Positions 42,269-49,434 of a stretch of DNA of 64,000 nucleotides are shown piece after piece. The stretch lies in the NCBI GenBank assembly GCA_016208315.1, contig JACQYF010000089.1, positions 1-64,000 of the forward strand. Direction: 5' to 3'. Within the stretch, counting starts at the first letter, position 1; every line of letters begins with the position of its first letter. The notes beneath the pieces are model-generated. The model was not told the origin of the DNA. It made no database searches and saw only the letters and a list, made by a program, of their open reading frames with translations. Position numbers and translations under genes: made by a program. The DNA is from Chloroflexota bacterium. GTDB lineage: Bacteria; Chloroflexota; Anaerolineae; UBA4142.

Positions 42269-43591
42269 TCACTCCAGCACTGTCAATCGCTCAAAGCGGC
42301 ACACCGTTTCAATGTGGTAGGTTTGGGGGAACAAGTCCACCGGCTGCGCCTCGACGAGCCGGTAGCCGCCGTCCACCAGTCGCCGCGCATCGCGCGCGAG
42401 CGTCGCCGGATCGCATGAAACGTACGCAAATGCGCGCGGCGCGAGCGCAATGAGCGCATCCAACGCGCGGCGATCCATCCCGGCCCGCGGCGGATCGGCG
42501 ACCGCGATATCCACCCCCGCTTTCAGCCCCGGCAAGATTTCTTCGACCGTGCCGCGCTGAAACTCGACGTTCGGTACATCCACCGCGTTCGCCCGCGCGT
42601 CGGCGATGGCGCTCGCGCTGGCTTCGATCTCGATCACGCGCGCGACCCGCGGCGCGAGCAGCAAGCCGAACGTCCCCACGCCCCCATACGCGTCGAGCAA
42701 AACATCGCTCGGCCGCGGCGCGAGATACTCCTCGACCAAATCCACCAATTTTTCGGCCAACGCGGTATTCACCTGGAAAAACGATGCGGGCGAAATCCGA
42801 AACGCGCGGCCGCGCAGTTCTTCGTGAATCGCGTCGCGCCCGATCAGCGAGACGATCTCGCCGCTCGGCGTCTGGTAAGCAATCGAGACCGGTTCATCCA
42901 CGGCGATTTCCGGTGGCTGCGGGTCGCGTCCGCGCAAAATCAGCATCTTTTGCCCGGTCTGCGTCCCGGTGCGCAAGGTCACTTCCGAATACTCGCCGCC
43001 CTCGAGTTCGGTCGAAAGAAACATTTCGTAGACGAGGGGATGCTGGATGTAGCACTCGCGGATGTGGACCAGGTCATGCGACTCCAGCGCGCGGAAACAC
43101 AAATCCCCGTTGGCGGCCACGTGAAACTGCACGTTGTTGCGATAGTCCCACGGCTCGGACATGCCGATCGTGTCGCGCACCGGAGCATCCGGGAATTTGC
43201 CAATGCGCGCAAACTGCTCGCGCACGATCTCGGTCTTGAATTTCAACTGCGCGTCGTAAGCGATGTGCTGCCACTGACAACCGCCACAGCCCACCCCCAC
43301 CCTCGTCCCCCTCGCTCCCCCTTCTCCCTCCCCCGTCTTGACAGGGGAGGGAGAAGGGGGAAGGGGGGATGAGGGTGGGGGTGCAAAGTGCGGACACCGC
43401 GGCGTAATGCGCGCCGGCGACGGCTTGACGATCTCCACCAGCCGCGCCCGCGCGTAACTCTTTTTCTCTTCCACGATTTCCGCGACGACCTCTTCACCGG
43501 CGATAGCGTACGGCACAAAGACGACGCGCCCCGTCGCATCGCGCCCCATCGCCTCACCGCCCTGGGTCATCGAAACCAACGTAAGATTCAT
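42269..43591 (-). CDS. RlmD/TrmA-family RNA (uracil-C5) methyltransferase
   Basis: A 440-residue enzyme. An N-terminal TRAM-like domain is followed by Fe-S cluster cysteines (RCPHF and CGGCQWQH), SAM motifs LLDAYGGVGTFGLLLAP and VEFQRGTVEE, and the catalytic Cys in YVSCDPATLARDARRL. It methylates a uridine in 23S rRNA (RlmD-type) or tRNA (TrmA-type); with the Fe-S site RlmD is more likely. Between the first and second cluster Cys a roughly 30-residue insert rich in Pro, Ser, Gly and Arg is encoded by a family H palindrome (43292-43383). Confidence 0.88.
   Translation of the reverse strand: MNLTLVSMTQGGEAMGRDATGRVVFVPYAIAGEEVVAEIVEEKKSYARARLVEIVKPSPARITPRCPHFAPPPSSPLPPSPSPVKTGEGEGGARGTRVGVGCGGCQWQHIAYDAQLKFKTEIVREQFARIGKFPDAPVRDTIGMSEPWDYRNNVQFHVAANGDLCFRALESHDLVHIRECYIQHPLVYEMFLSTELEGGEYSEVTLRTGTQTGQKMLILRGRDPQPPEIAVDEPVSIAYQTPSGEIVSLIGRDAIHEELRGRAFRISPASFFQVNTALAEKLVDLVEEYLAPRPSDVLLDAYGGVGTFGLLLAPRVARVIEIEASASAIADARANAVDVPNVEFQRGTVEEILPGLKAGVDIAVADPPRAGMDRRALDALIALAPRAFAYVSCDPATLARDARRLVDGGYRLVEAQPVDLFPQTYHIETVCRFERLTVLE
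43292..43383. repeat. Family H palindrome inside the RlmD-like gene
   Basis: A pyrimidine arm (CACCCCCACCCTCGTCCCCC... CTCCCTCCCCC) faces a purine arm (GGGGAGGGAGAAGGGGGAAG... GAGGGTGGGGGTG) around GTCTTGACA. It shares TGACAGGGGAGGGAGA with the repeat in acyl-CoA ligase 1. It is translated in frame next to an Fe-S Cys pair. Confidence 0.88.
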
Positions 43592-43679
43592 GCTTTCAGA
43601 TTTCAGATTTACACCTCTAAAACGTAAAGCGTAAAACGTAAAACGTGATTCGCAAGATTTACGTTTTACGTTTCACGTT
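43592..43679. repeat. Family G plus C tract between RlmD-like gene and serS
   Basis: CTTTCAGATTTCAGATTTAC is followed by AAAACGTAAAGCGTAAAACG and, facing it, TTTACGTTTTACGTTTCACG. The hairpin ends at the serS stop and could serve as its terminator. Confidence 0.7.
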
Positions 43680-44945
43680 TTACCTGATCACGTCCATCTT
43701 CACGTAATCGCGCAATACTTCCGGCACCACAATGCTGCCATCCTTCTGCTGATAGTTCTCCATGATCGCAATGATCGTGCGCGGCAATGCCAGGCCCGAC
43801 CCGTTGAGCGTGTGGACGAATTCCGTTTTCGCCCCGCGCTCGCGGCGGAATTTGATGTTCGCGCGGCGCGCTTGAAAATCCCCCACATTGGAGCACGACG
43901 AGACTTCCAGCCACTCGTTGCAGCCGGGCGCCCACATTTCCAGGTCGTACGTCTTGCGCGCCGCAAAACCGATGTCGCCGGTGCAGAGGATTTTCACGCG
44001 ATACGGAATGTCCAAACCCTGGCACACCGCCTCGGCGTTTTCGCGCAGCGCTTGCAATTCCGCCGGCGAGTTCTCCGGCAGGCAGAACTTGTACATCTCG
44101 ACCTTGTCGAATTGAAAGCCGCGCTTGATGCCGCGCACATCCTTGCCCGCCGACAGCGGTTCTTTGCGAAAGCAGGGCGTGTATGCAACATAGTGCAGGG
44201 GCAGTTTGTCCGCGTCGAGGACTTCGTTCGAGTGCAGGCCGGTCAGCGGCACCTCGGCGGTCGGCACGAACCATGCGTCGCGCTCGACGTCGTGATAGAG
44301 ATTGTCGCGGAATTTCGGCAACTGCCCCGCGCCGTACACCACCTGCTCCCGCACCATGAAAGGCAAATACTGCTCGCGATAGCCCTGCGCGACGTGCAGA
44401 TCGAGCATCCATTGGATCACGGCGCGCTGCAAGCGCGCGCCCGCGCCGCTCAACACGTAAAAGCGCGAACCGGCCAGCTTGGTGCCGCGTTCGAAATCAA
44501 TGACGCCGAGCGCGGTGCCCAGATCCCAATGCGGCAGCGGCTCGAAATCGAATTGGCGCGCCTCGCCTACCGTTTTGACGACGACGTTCTCGCTATCGTC
44601 CTTGCCGTAAGGCACGTCCGCATCCGGGATATTCGGCACTTGCGTGAGCAGGTCGTTCAAGCGCGTCTCGATCTCGCCGACTTGGGCCTCCAGAACTTTG
44701 ATGCGTTCGTTGATCGCGCCCATTTCCAGTTTTCTGGCCTCGCGCGCGGCGTTGTCGGTCATCCGCCCGATTTCCTTCGAACCGACATTCCTTTGATTGC
44801 GCCGCGCTTCGAGTTCGGACAGGGTCGTCCGGCGTTCTTCGTCCGCGGCGAGAATTTGGTCCACGATGGCCGGATCCGACTGACGTCGCTCCAAGCCGGC
44901 GCGCAGGTCTTGGGGCTGATCACGAATAATACGCAAATCAAGCAT
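43680..44945 (-). CDS. serS: Seryl-tRNA synthetase
   Basis: A 421-residue class II synthetase that charges tRNA-Ser. The N-terminal coiled-coil arm (about residues 30-105) is followed by the catalytic core: motif 2 [18 protein letters not shown], then [14 protein letters not shown], and motif 3 [17 protein letters not shown], then [21 protein letters not shown] 44945 has AAGGAGG upstream. A T-box leader with a Ser specifier lies directly upstream, so expression should rise when tRNA-Ser is uncharged. Confidence 0.97.
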   Translation of the reverse strand: MLDLRIIRDQPQDLRAGLERRQSDPAIVDQILAADEERRTTLSELEARRNQRNVGSKEIGRMTDNAAREARKLEMGAINERIKVLEAQVGEIETRLNDLLTQVPNIPDADVPYGKDDSENVVVKTVGEARQFDFEPLPHWDLGTALGVIDFERGTKLAGSRFYVLSGAGARLQRAVIQWMLDLHVAQGYREQYLPFMVREQVVYGAGQLPKFRDNLYHDVERDAWFVPTAEVPLTGLHSNEVLDADKLPLHYVAYTPCFRKEPLSAGKDVRGIKRGFQFDKVEMYKFCLPENSPAELQALRENAEAVCQGLDIPYRVKILCTGDIGFAARKTYDLEMWAPGCNEWLEVSSCSNVGDFQARRANIKFRRERGAKTEFVHTLNGSGLALPRTIIAIMENYQQKDGSIVVPEVLRDYVKMDVIR

Positions 44946-44967
44946 GAGTTCCTCCTTGGGTCAGGTA

Positions 44968-45207
44968 AACAAAATCCTCTCCACCCCAAGGGCGAGAGGA
45001 TTCGCGGTGCCACCTTTCTTTATTACGTACTACGTAATACGTACTAATCTCTTTACGCGATAACGGCGCGCCCGGCCAAGCTTGTTTCGCTTGCAACTCG
45101 AGAGTGGATTTCCGCGGCGCACGTCATCGCCTTGCACCTACCGGCGACTCGCTGAGATCACGCGCACGCGTACTTGTCTCTGTCGTGGTCTTTGCTCAAC
45201 TGAATTG
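44968..45207 (-). promoter_or_regulatory. T-box riboswitch (Ser, specifier UCC) upstream of serS
   Basis: The leader has the parts of a T-box. The specifier region on the minus strand reads GAAATCCACTCTCGAG, with UCC (Ser) at 45108-45106 in the place of the specifier codon. The T-box sequence AAAGGTGGCACCGCGAA is at 45017-45001. A terminator hairpin AATCCTCTC/GAGAGGATT (45002-44994 and 44981-44973) is followed by TTTG. Stem I apical parts (CAGCGAGTCGCCGG and AGGTGCAAGGCGATGACG) are visible. The UGCC/GGCA-type bulge GGCA would pair with the uncharged tRNA end. A near-palindromic AGTACGTATTACGTAGTACG stretch lies in the linker before the T-box sequence. Confidence 0.92.
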
Positions 45208-45212
45208 CGGCG

Positions 45213-45241
45213 ATTCTAGCACCGTTGGCGCATCCTGTCAA
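45213..45241 (-). promoter_or_regulatory. Promoter of the serS T-box transcript
   Basis: On the minus strand TTGACA (45241-45236), 17 bases, TAGAAT (45218-45213), with TGn upstream of the -10. Confidence 0.8.
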
Positions 45242-45295
45242 ACGCCTCGAGCCCAGCGGCATTCCATTCGGAAAATCGCCTTTTTTTTCGGGCTA

Positions 45296-45304
45296 TGCTA
45301 TAAT
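45296..45304 (+). promoter_or_regulatory. Extended -10 of the HD-GYP gene
   Basis: TGC followed by consensus TATAAT (45299-45304); the region 17 bases upstream is not a good -35. Start of transcription is expected near 45311, divergent from serS. Confidence 0.65.
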
Positions 45305-45344
45305 CGCGGCGACGGAACGCAAAAATGACGACAGGCGCAGCCAA

Positions 45345-46874
45345 ATGAAATCCAACGACTCTATCGTTTCCTCAATTTCCCACGGTGCTGGCCCCCCGTC
45401 CCCTCCCCGCCAGCGCCTCTTGCGGCTTGGGGCCAGTCTTGCTTTCAAGCTGGCCCTCTCGCTCTTGATCCTTACCGTCCTGACTACGGTCCTCATCCTC
45501 TGGCGCACCGAACAAGATACCTATCTGCTCCTGCTCGATTTTGGCAAGGCGCAAGCGCGTATCTTTCTCAGCGATGTGGAGGAGCATATTGAAATCAACG
45601 CGCCGGACCTGGACCCTGGTCAATTGCAGCCGATCATCGCCCATTTCATGTCGGAAGCGCCCGGCGGGCTAGACTTTCGCATCGAGCACTTGTTCGTCGC
45701 CGATCGCGACGGGAAAATCATCGCCACCAACCGGAACGAGCGGCTGGGAACCACCCGCGCGTTGGACCCCGTGCTCGCGCGAGCGGTCGACGAAAATCGG
45801 ATGGCTTTTTCGGAAGAGTTGAATTATCGCCAGCCCGCCACCTCCAATGACGCGCGTCTCGTGCCCACGATGGACGTGGTCATGCCGCTCCACAGTATTC
45901 GCGCGACGTGGCCGACCGGATTGCTCGGAGTCGAATTAGACCTTTCCGCCTCGGCGGAAATCCTCCGGAACCGCTATTGGGGAATTCGGCGCGACCTGCT
46001 GGCGAATCTGGGACTGCTCATAGGCGGCTTTGGCGTCCTGAGCTTTGTCGTCGTCCGCCGCCAAATTATCCGGCCCGTGATCGAAATGGCCCGGGTCGCT
46101 CAGAGTATTTCGAACGGCGATCTGCGGAGACGCATCCCCTCTCGCGGCGACGATGAAATCGGCGCGCTGGCGAACGCGCTCAACCAAATGACGGACAGTT
46201 TGCAAGCCACGATTGCCGATTTGAAGCGGACCGAAATTGTGGCGATGACCAAACTGACCGAACTGGCCGAAACGCGCGATCCGGACACCGGCGCGCACTT
46301 GCAGCGCATCCCGGGCTATTGCCGAGTTTTGGCGGAGGCGCTCCGCCGCGATCCCACCTATGCCGACCAACTCGACGACGAGTACATCCAGACGCTCCTC
46401 GAGTCCTGCGTCTTGCACGATATTGGCAAAGTCGCCATCCCGGACACGATCTTGCTCAAACCCGGACCGCTCGACGCCGACGAGTTTGCCGTCATGCGCC
46501 AACATGCCCTGGCGGGCGCGGACGTGCTCTCCGGCGCGGAGTTTCTCGATATGGCGCGCGAGATGGCCCTGTGCCATCACGAACGTTACGACGGCGCCGG
46601 GTATCCGCGCGGTCTGTCCGGCGAGCAAATTCCGCTCGCGGCGCGTATCGTCGCGCTCGCCGATATGTACGATGCGCTGACCTCGCGGCGCGTTTACAAA
46701 GAGGCCTACTCGCACGAAAAAGCGTTCGCTCTCATTCGCGAACCGGTGTCGCACGAAACGGCCTCCGCCCTGCTCGCCGAAGAAAGCGGCCGCCACTTTG
46801 ATCCGCACGTGATGGAAGCGTTTCTGGGCAGCGAGCATGAGTTTCGAAAAATCCGCGAGCAGTTCGCCGATTGA
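45345..46874 (+). CDS. Membrane HD-GYP phosphodiesterase with HAMP
   Basis: A 509-residue signalling enzyme. An N-terminal membrane helix, an extracytoplasmic sensor region of about 160 residues, a second helix (LLANLGLLIGGFGVLSFVVV) and a HAMP segment are followed by an HD-GYP domain with LHDIGKVAIPD, CHHERYDGAGYP and ALADMYDALTSRRVYKE. HD-GYP proteins hydrolyse cyclic di-GMP or related dinucleotides; the metal residues are intact, so it is probably active. ATG 45345 is within a short distance of the -10 at 45299-45304. Confidence 0.9.
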   Translation: MKSNDSIVSSISHGAGPPSPPRQRLLRLGASLAFKLALSLLILTVLTTVLILWRTEQDTYLLLLDFGKAQARIFLSDVEEHIEINAPDLDPGQLQPIIAHFMSEAPGGLDFRIEHLFVADRDGKIIATNRNERLGTTRALDPVLARAVDENRMAFSEELNYRQPATSNDARLVPTMDVVMPLHSIRATWPTGLLGVELDLSASAEILRNRYWGIRRDLLANLGLLIGGFGVLSFVVVRRQIIRPVIEMARVAQSISNGDLRRRIPSRGDDEIGALANALNQMTDSLQATIADLKRTEIVAMTKLTELAETRDPDTGAHLQRIPGYCRVLAEALRRDPTYADQLDDEYIQTLLESCVLHDIGKVAIPDTILLKPGPLDADEFAVMRQHALAGADVLSGAEFLDMAREMALCHHERYDGAGYPRGLSGEQIPLAARIVALADMYDALTSRRVYKEAYSHEKAFALIREPVSHETASALLAEESGRHFDPHVMEAFLGSEHEFRKIREQFAD

Positions 46875-46906
46875 CGTGTGTGATAAAGCTCAACAAGGAG
46901 GCCATC

Positions 46907-47320
46907 ATGACAAAGTTGCAATTTGGTTCCCCCGAATGGATCCAGGCGCTGCACGACGAATTAAACAACAGCCCAGCGTACGCCGAGGCCGCCAAGAACT
47001 GGGAAGGCGACTTTTATTTTGTGGTAGACCCGGAAGGCCCCGTAACCGAGCCGATCTATCTCTACATGGACCTGTGGCACGGCAAATCGCGCGCGGCCTA
47101 CGTCGTCCAGGACAAGAGCGCCAAGAATCCCGCGTACGCCATGTCGGGCCCGTATGGCAAGTGGAAAAAAGTCGTGATGGCGCAGCTCGACCCGATTCAG
47201 GCGCTGATGACCGGGCAACTGAAACTCAAGGGCAACATGGTGATGGTGATGAAAAACGTCAAGGCCGCGCAAGAAATCGTCCGCGCCTGCACGCGCCTCG
47301 ACACCGCGTTCGTCGAGTAG
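46907..47320 (+). CDS. SCP2 sterol-carrier-fold protein
   Basis: A 137-residue SCP2-like protein (GDFYFVVDPEGPV, then YMDLWHGKSRAAYVVQDKS, then MTGQLKLKGNMVMVMKNVKAA). The fold binds lipids, sterols or fatty acyl groups in a hydrophobic tunnel. It is followed after five bases by a cholesterol-oxidase-like oxidoreductase, suggesting a lipid carrier for that enzyme. AAGGAGG precedes ATG 46907. Confidence 0.85.
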   Translation: MTKLQFGSPEWIQALHDELNNSPAYAEAAKNWEGDFYFVVDPEGPVTEPIYLYMDLWHGKSRAAYVVQDKSAKNPAYAMSGPYGKWKKVVMAQLDPIQALMTGQLKLKGNMVMVMKNVKAAQEIVRACTRLDTAFVE

Positions 47321-47325
47321 AAACT

Positions 47326-48981
47326 ATGTCCTCCGCCACGAATCCTGCCGGTGCGCCGGTAACGTTTGACTATGTGGTGATCGGTTCCGGCTTTGGCGGC
47401 AGCGTCTCCGCGATGCGCCTCGCCGAAAAGGGTTACCGCGTGCTGGTCTTGGAACGCGGCAAGCGTTTCCGCGATCAGGATTTCCCGCCCTCGAATTGGA
47501 TCTTTTGGAAATACCTGTGGCTGCCGGCGCTGCGCTGCTTTGGCATCTTGGAAATGACCCTGCTCAACGGCGTAATGATTCTGCACGGCAGCGGCGTCGG
47601 CGGCGGCAGCTTGGGATACGCCAACGTTTTGATGGAGCCAAGCGCCGCGCTGTTCAACGCACGCAGTTGGCGCGATCTCGCCGATTGGCAGACGCTCCTG
47701 CGCCCGCACTATGAGACGGCGAAACGAATGCTCGGCGTGACGACCAATCCGCGCCTATGGGCGGCAGACGCGGCGCTGAAAGAAATCGCTCAAGAATTGG
47801 GGCGCGGCGATACCTTTCGACCGACCCAAGTGGGCGTCTTTTTCGGCGAGCCGGGCCAGACCGTGCCCGATCCCTATTTCGGCGGCGAGGGGCCGGCGCG
47901 CGCCGGCTGCCAACACGTCGGCGGGTGCATGGTCGGTTGTCGCAACAATGCCAAGAACACCCTGGTCAAAAACTATCTCTACTTTGCCGAAAAATGGGGC
48001 GCGGAAATTCGCGCCGAGGCGCAAGTGCAAGACATTGTTCCGCTCGCGCCCGGCCAGCCCGACGGCGCGCGCTACGAAGTCGTCTATCAGTCCTCCACCG
48101 CCTGGTTCAAGCCCACGCGACGGGTGCGCGCCCGAAACGTCGTCTTGGCCGCGGGGACGCTGGGCACGCTCGGCCTGCTGTTCCGCTGCCGCGATGTCAC
48201 GCGCTCGCTGCCGAATCTCTCGCCGCGTTTGGGCGAGATGGCGCGCACGAACAGCGAAGCCCTGCTGGGCAGCGTGTGTCGCGATCGCCGTGTGGATTCT
48301 TCAAAAGGCATCGCGATCACGTCCATCTTTCAAGCAGACGATAACACGAATGTCGAGCCGGTGCGCTACCCGGAGGGTTCGTCCCTCATCCTATTTCTGG
48401 TGGGAGCGCCGCTGATCGAGGCGGGCAGCAACATTTTAGGGCGAATCCTTCGCCTCGCGTCGGCCATCGCCCGGCATCCGCTCGATTTCGTCAACGCGCG
48501 GTTCTTGCCGCCGCTGGCCCGGCGCACGACGATTTTGTTGGTGATGCAGACCAAAGACAACTTGATGCGCTTGCGCCCGGGCCGCGGCCTCTTTACGCTT
48601 TTCCGGCGCGGCTTGGTGTGCGAGCGCGATGCCGAACGTCCCGTGCCCGGCGAGATTGATATTGCCCATCGCGTAACGCGCGCGCTGGCCGCCAAGACCA
48701 ACGGTATCCCCCTGGGCACGATCAACGAAAGTGTGCTCGGCATTCCCATGACCGCGCACCTGATTGGCGGCTGTCCGATCGAGCGCGATGCGGAGCACGC
48801 CGTGGTAGATTTGAATTTCCAGGTGTACAATTATCCGGGCCTGTACATTGTAGATGGCTCGGTGGTGCCGGCCAACCCGGGCGTCAACCCGAGTCTCACG
48901 ATTACGGCGCTCGCCGAGTACGCGATGAGTTGCATTCCACCTCACCCCCCTACCCCCTCTCCTGTTTTGCCACGCCCTTAA
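47326..48981 (+). CDS. GMC/cholesterol-oxidase-like FAD oxidoreductase
   Basis: A 551-residue FAD enzyme. FDYVVIGSGFGGSVSAMRLA is the Rossmann motif, HGSGVGGGSLGYANVLMEPS the GMC substrate/FAD segment, and DGSVVPANPGVNPSLTITALAEYA the C-terminal FAD-contact region. A Cys-rich stretch (CQHVGGCMVGCRNNAKNT) is typical of the bacterial cholesterol-oxidase-like branch. The alcohol substrate is unknown; a sterol or other polycyclic lipid is suggested by the SCP2 neighbour. The last residues (PPHPPTPSPVLPRP) and the stop are from a family H palindrome. A longer upstream frame would overlap the SCP2 gene and is not used. Confidence 0.87.
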   Translation: MSSATNPAGAPVTFDYVVIGSGFGGSVSAMRLAEKGYRVLVLERGKRFRDQDFPPSNWIFWKYLWLPALRCFGILEMTLLNGVMILHGSGVGGGSLGYANVLMEPSAALFNARSWRDLADWQTLLRPHYETAKRMLGVTTNPRLWAADAALKEIAQELGRGDTFRPTQVGVFFGEPGQTVPDPYFGGEGPARAGCQHVGGCMVGCRNNAKNTLVKNYLYFAEKWGAEIRAEAQVQDIVPLAPGQPDGARYEVVYQSSTAWFKPTRRVRARNVVLAAGTLGTLGLLFRCRDVTRSLPNLSPRLGEMARTNSEALLGSVCRDRRVDSSKGIAITSIFQADDNTNVEPVRYPEGSSLILFLVGAPLIEAGSNILGRILRLASAIARHPLDFVNARFLPPLARRTTILLVMQTKDNLMRLRPGRGLFTLFRRGLVCERDAERPVPGEIDIAHRVTRALAAKTNGIPLGTINESVLGIPMTAHLIGGCPIERDAEHAVVDLNFQVYNYPGLYIVDGSVVPANPGVNPSLTITALAEYAMSCIPPHPPTPSPVLPRP

Positions 48982-49006
48982 GGGCGTGGCAAAACAGGAG
49001 AGGGGG
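48940..49006. repeat. Family H palindrome left of the DUF559 gene
   Basis: CCCCTCTCCTGTTTTGCCAC... (48954-48979) and its perfect 26-base complement (48980-49005) meet with no loop. The part left of it, CCTCACCCCCCTACCCCCTC, is the inverted copy of the tract that ends the right-hand repeat at about 49409-49433. The GMC stop is in the centre. Confidence 0.92.
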
Positions 49007-49017
49007 AGAAAGCACTC

Positions 49018-49431
49018 ATGCCCAAACACAGTCGCGGTAAAAAAACCGCGAAAACTGTCTACGCCGCACGCGAACAACGGCACAACCCTACGCCTGCTGA
49101 AAAGACGCTGTGGATGGCACTACGCGGTCGCCGTTTTGCCGGATTGAAATTCCGGCGACAGCACCCCTTCGGACCGTACCTGCTCGACATGTTCCGCGTC
49201 AAACATCAACTTGAAGTCGAAGCGGACGGCAGCATTCATGACGACCCCACTCAGATTGAGCATGATGTTGCTCGCATGGACTATCTTGGAGTACACGGCA
49301 TCCGCGTGCTCCGATTCACCAACGGCGAAATCGAACACCACCTTGACCAAGTGTTACAAACAATCCTTGACGCAACCCATCCCCCCTCTCCTGATGCTGG
49401 TCTTGCATCAGGAGAGGGGGCTAGGGGGTGA
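49018..49431 (+). CDS. DUF559 (Vsr-like) endonuclease domain protein
   Basis: A 137-residue protein. The DUF559 core is present: NPTPAEKTLWMALRGRRF, GLKFRRQHPFGPYLLDMF, KHQLEVEADGSIHDD, then RMDYLGVHGIRVLRFTNGEI. The motif (F/Y)R.Q.P.G.Y..D and the EADG(S) strand are those of the restriction-endonuclease-like fold. Cellular roles are not known. The C-terminal tail (PPSPDAGLASGEGARG) and stop come from the flanking repeat, and the gene is bounded on both sides by inverted family H tracts, so it looks like a mobile unit. Confidence 0.85.
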   Translation: MPKHSRGKKTAKTVYAAREQRHNPTPAEKTLWMALRGRRFAGLKFRRQHPFGPYLLDMFRVKHQLEVEADGSIHDDPTQIEHDVARMDYLGVHGIRVLRFTNGEIEHHLDQVLQTILDATHPPSPDAGLASGEGARG

Positions 49432-49433
49432 GG
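49382..49433. repeat. Family H palindrome right of the DUF559 gene
   Basis: CCCCCTCTCCTGATGC (49382-49397) faces GCATCAGGAGAGGGGG (49405-49420), loop TGGTCTT; then CTAGGGGGTGAGG follows. GCATTC occurs at its outer edge (49433-49438) and also beside the left repeat (48932-48937), a possible 6-base target duplication. Confidence 0.9.
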
Positions 49434-49434
49434 C

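Noticed and set aside
46837-47325. A longer N-terminus for the GMC oxidoreductase
   Set aside because: These codons are out of frame with, and fully overlap, the SCP2 gene; the FAD motif begins normally from ATG 47326.
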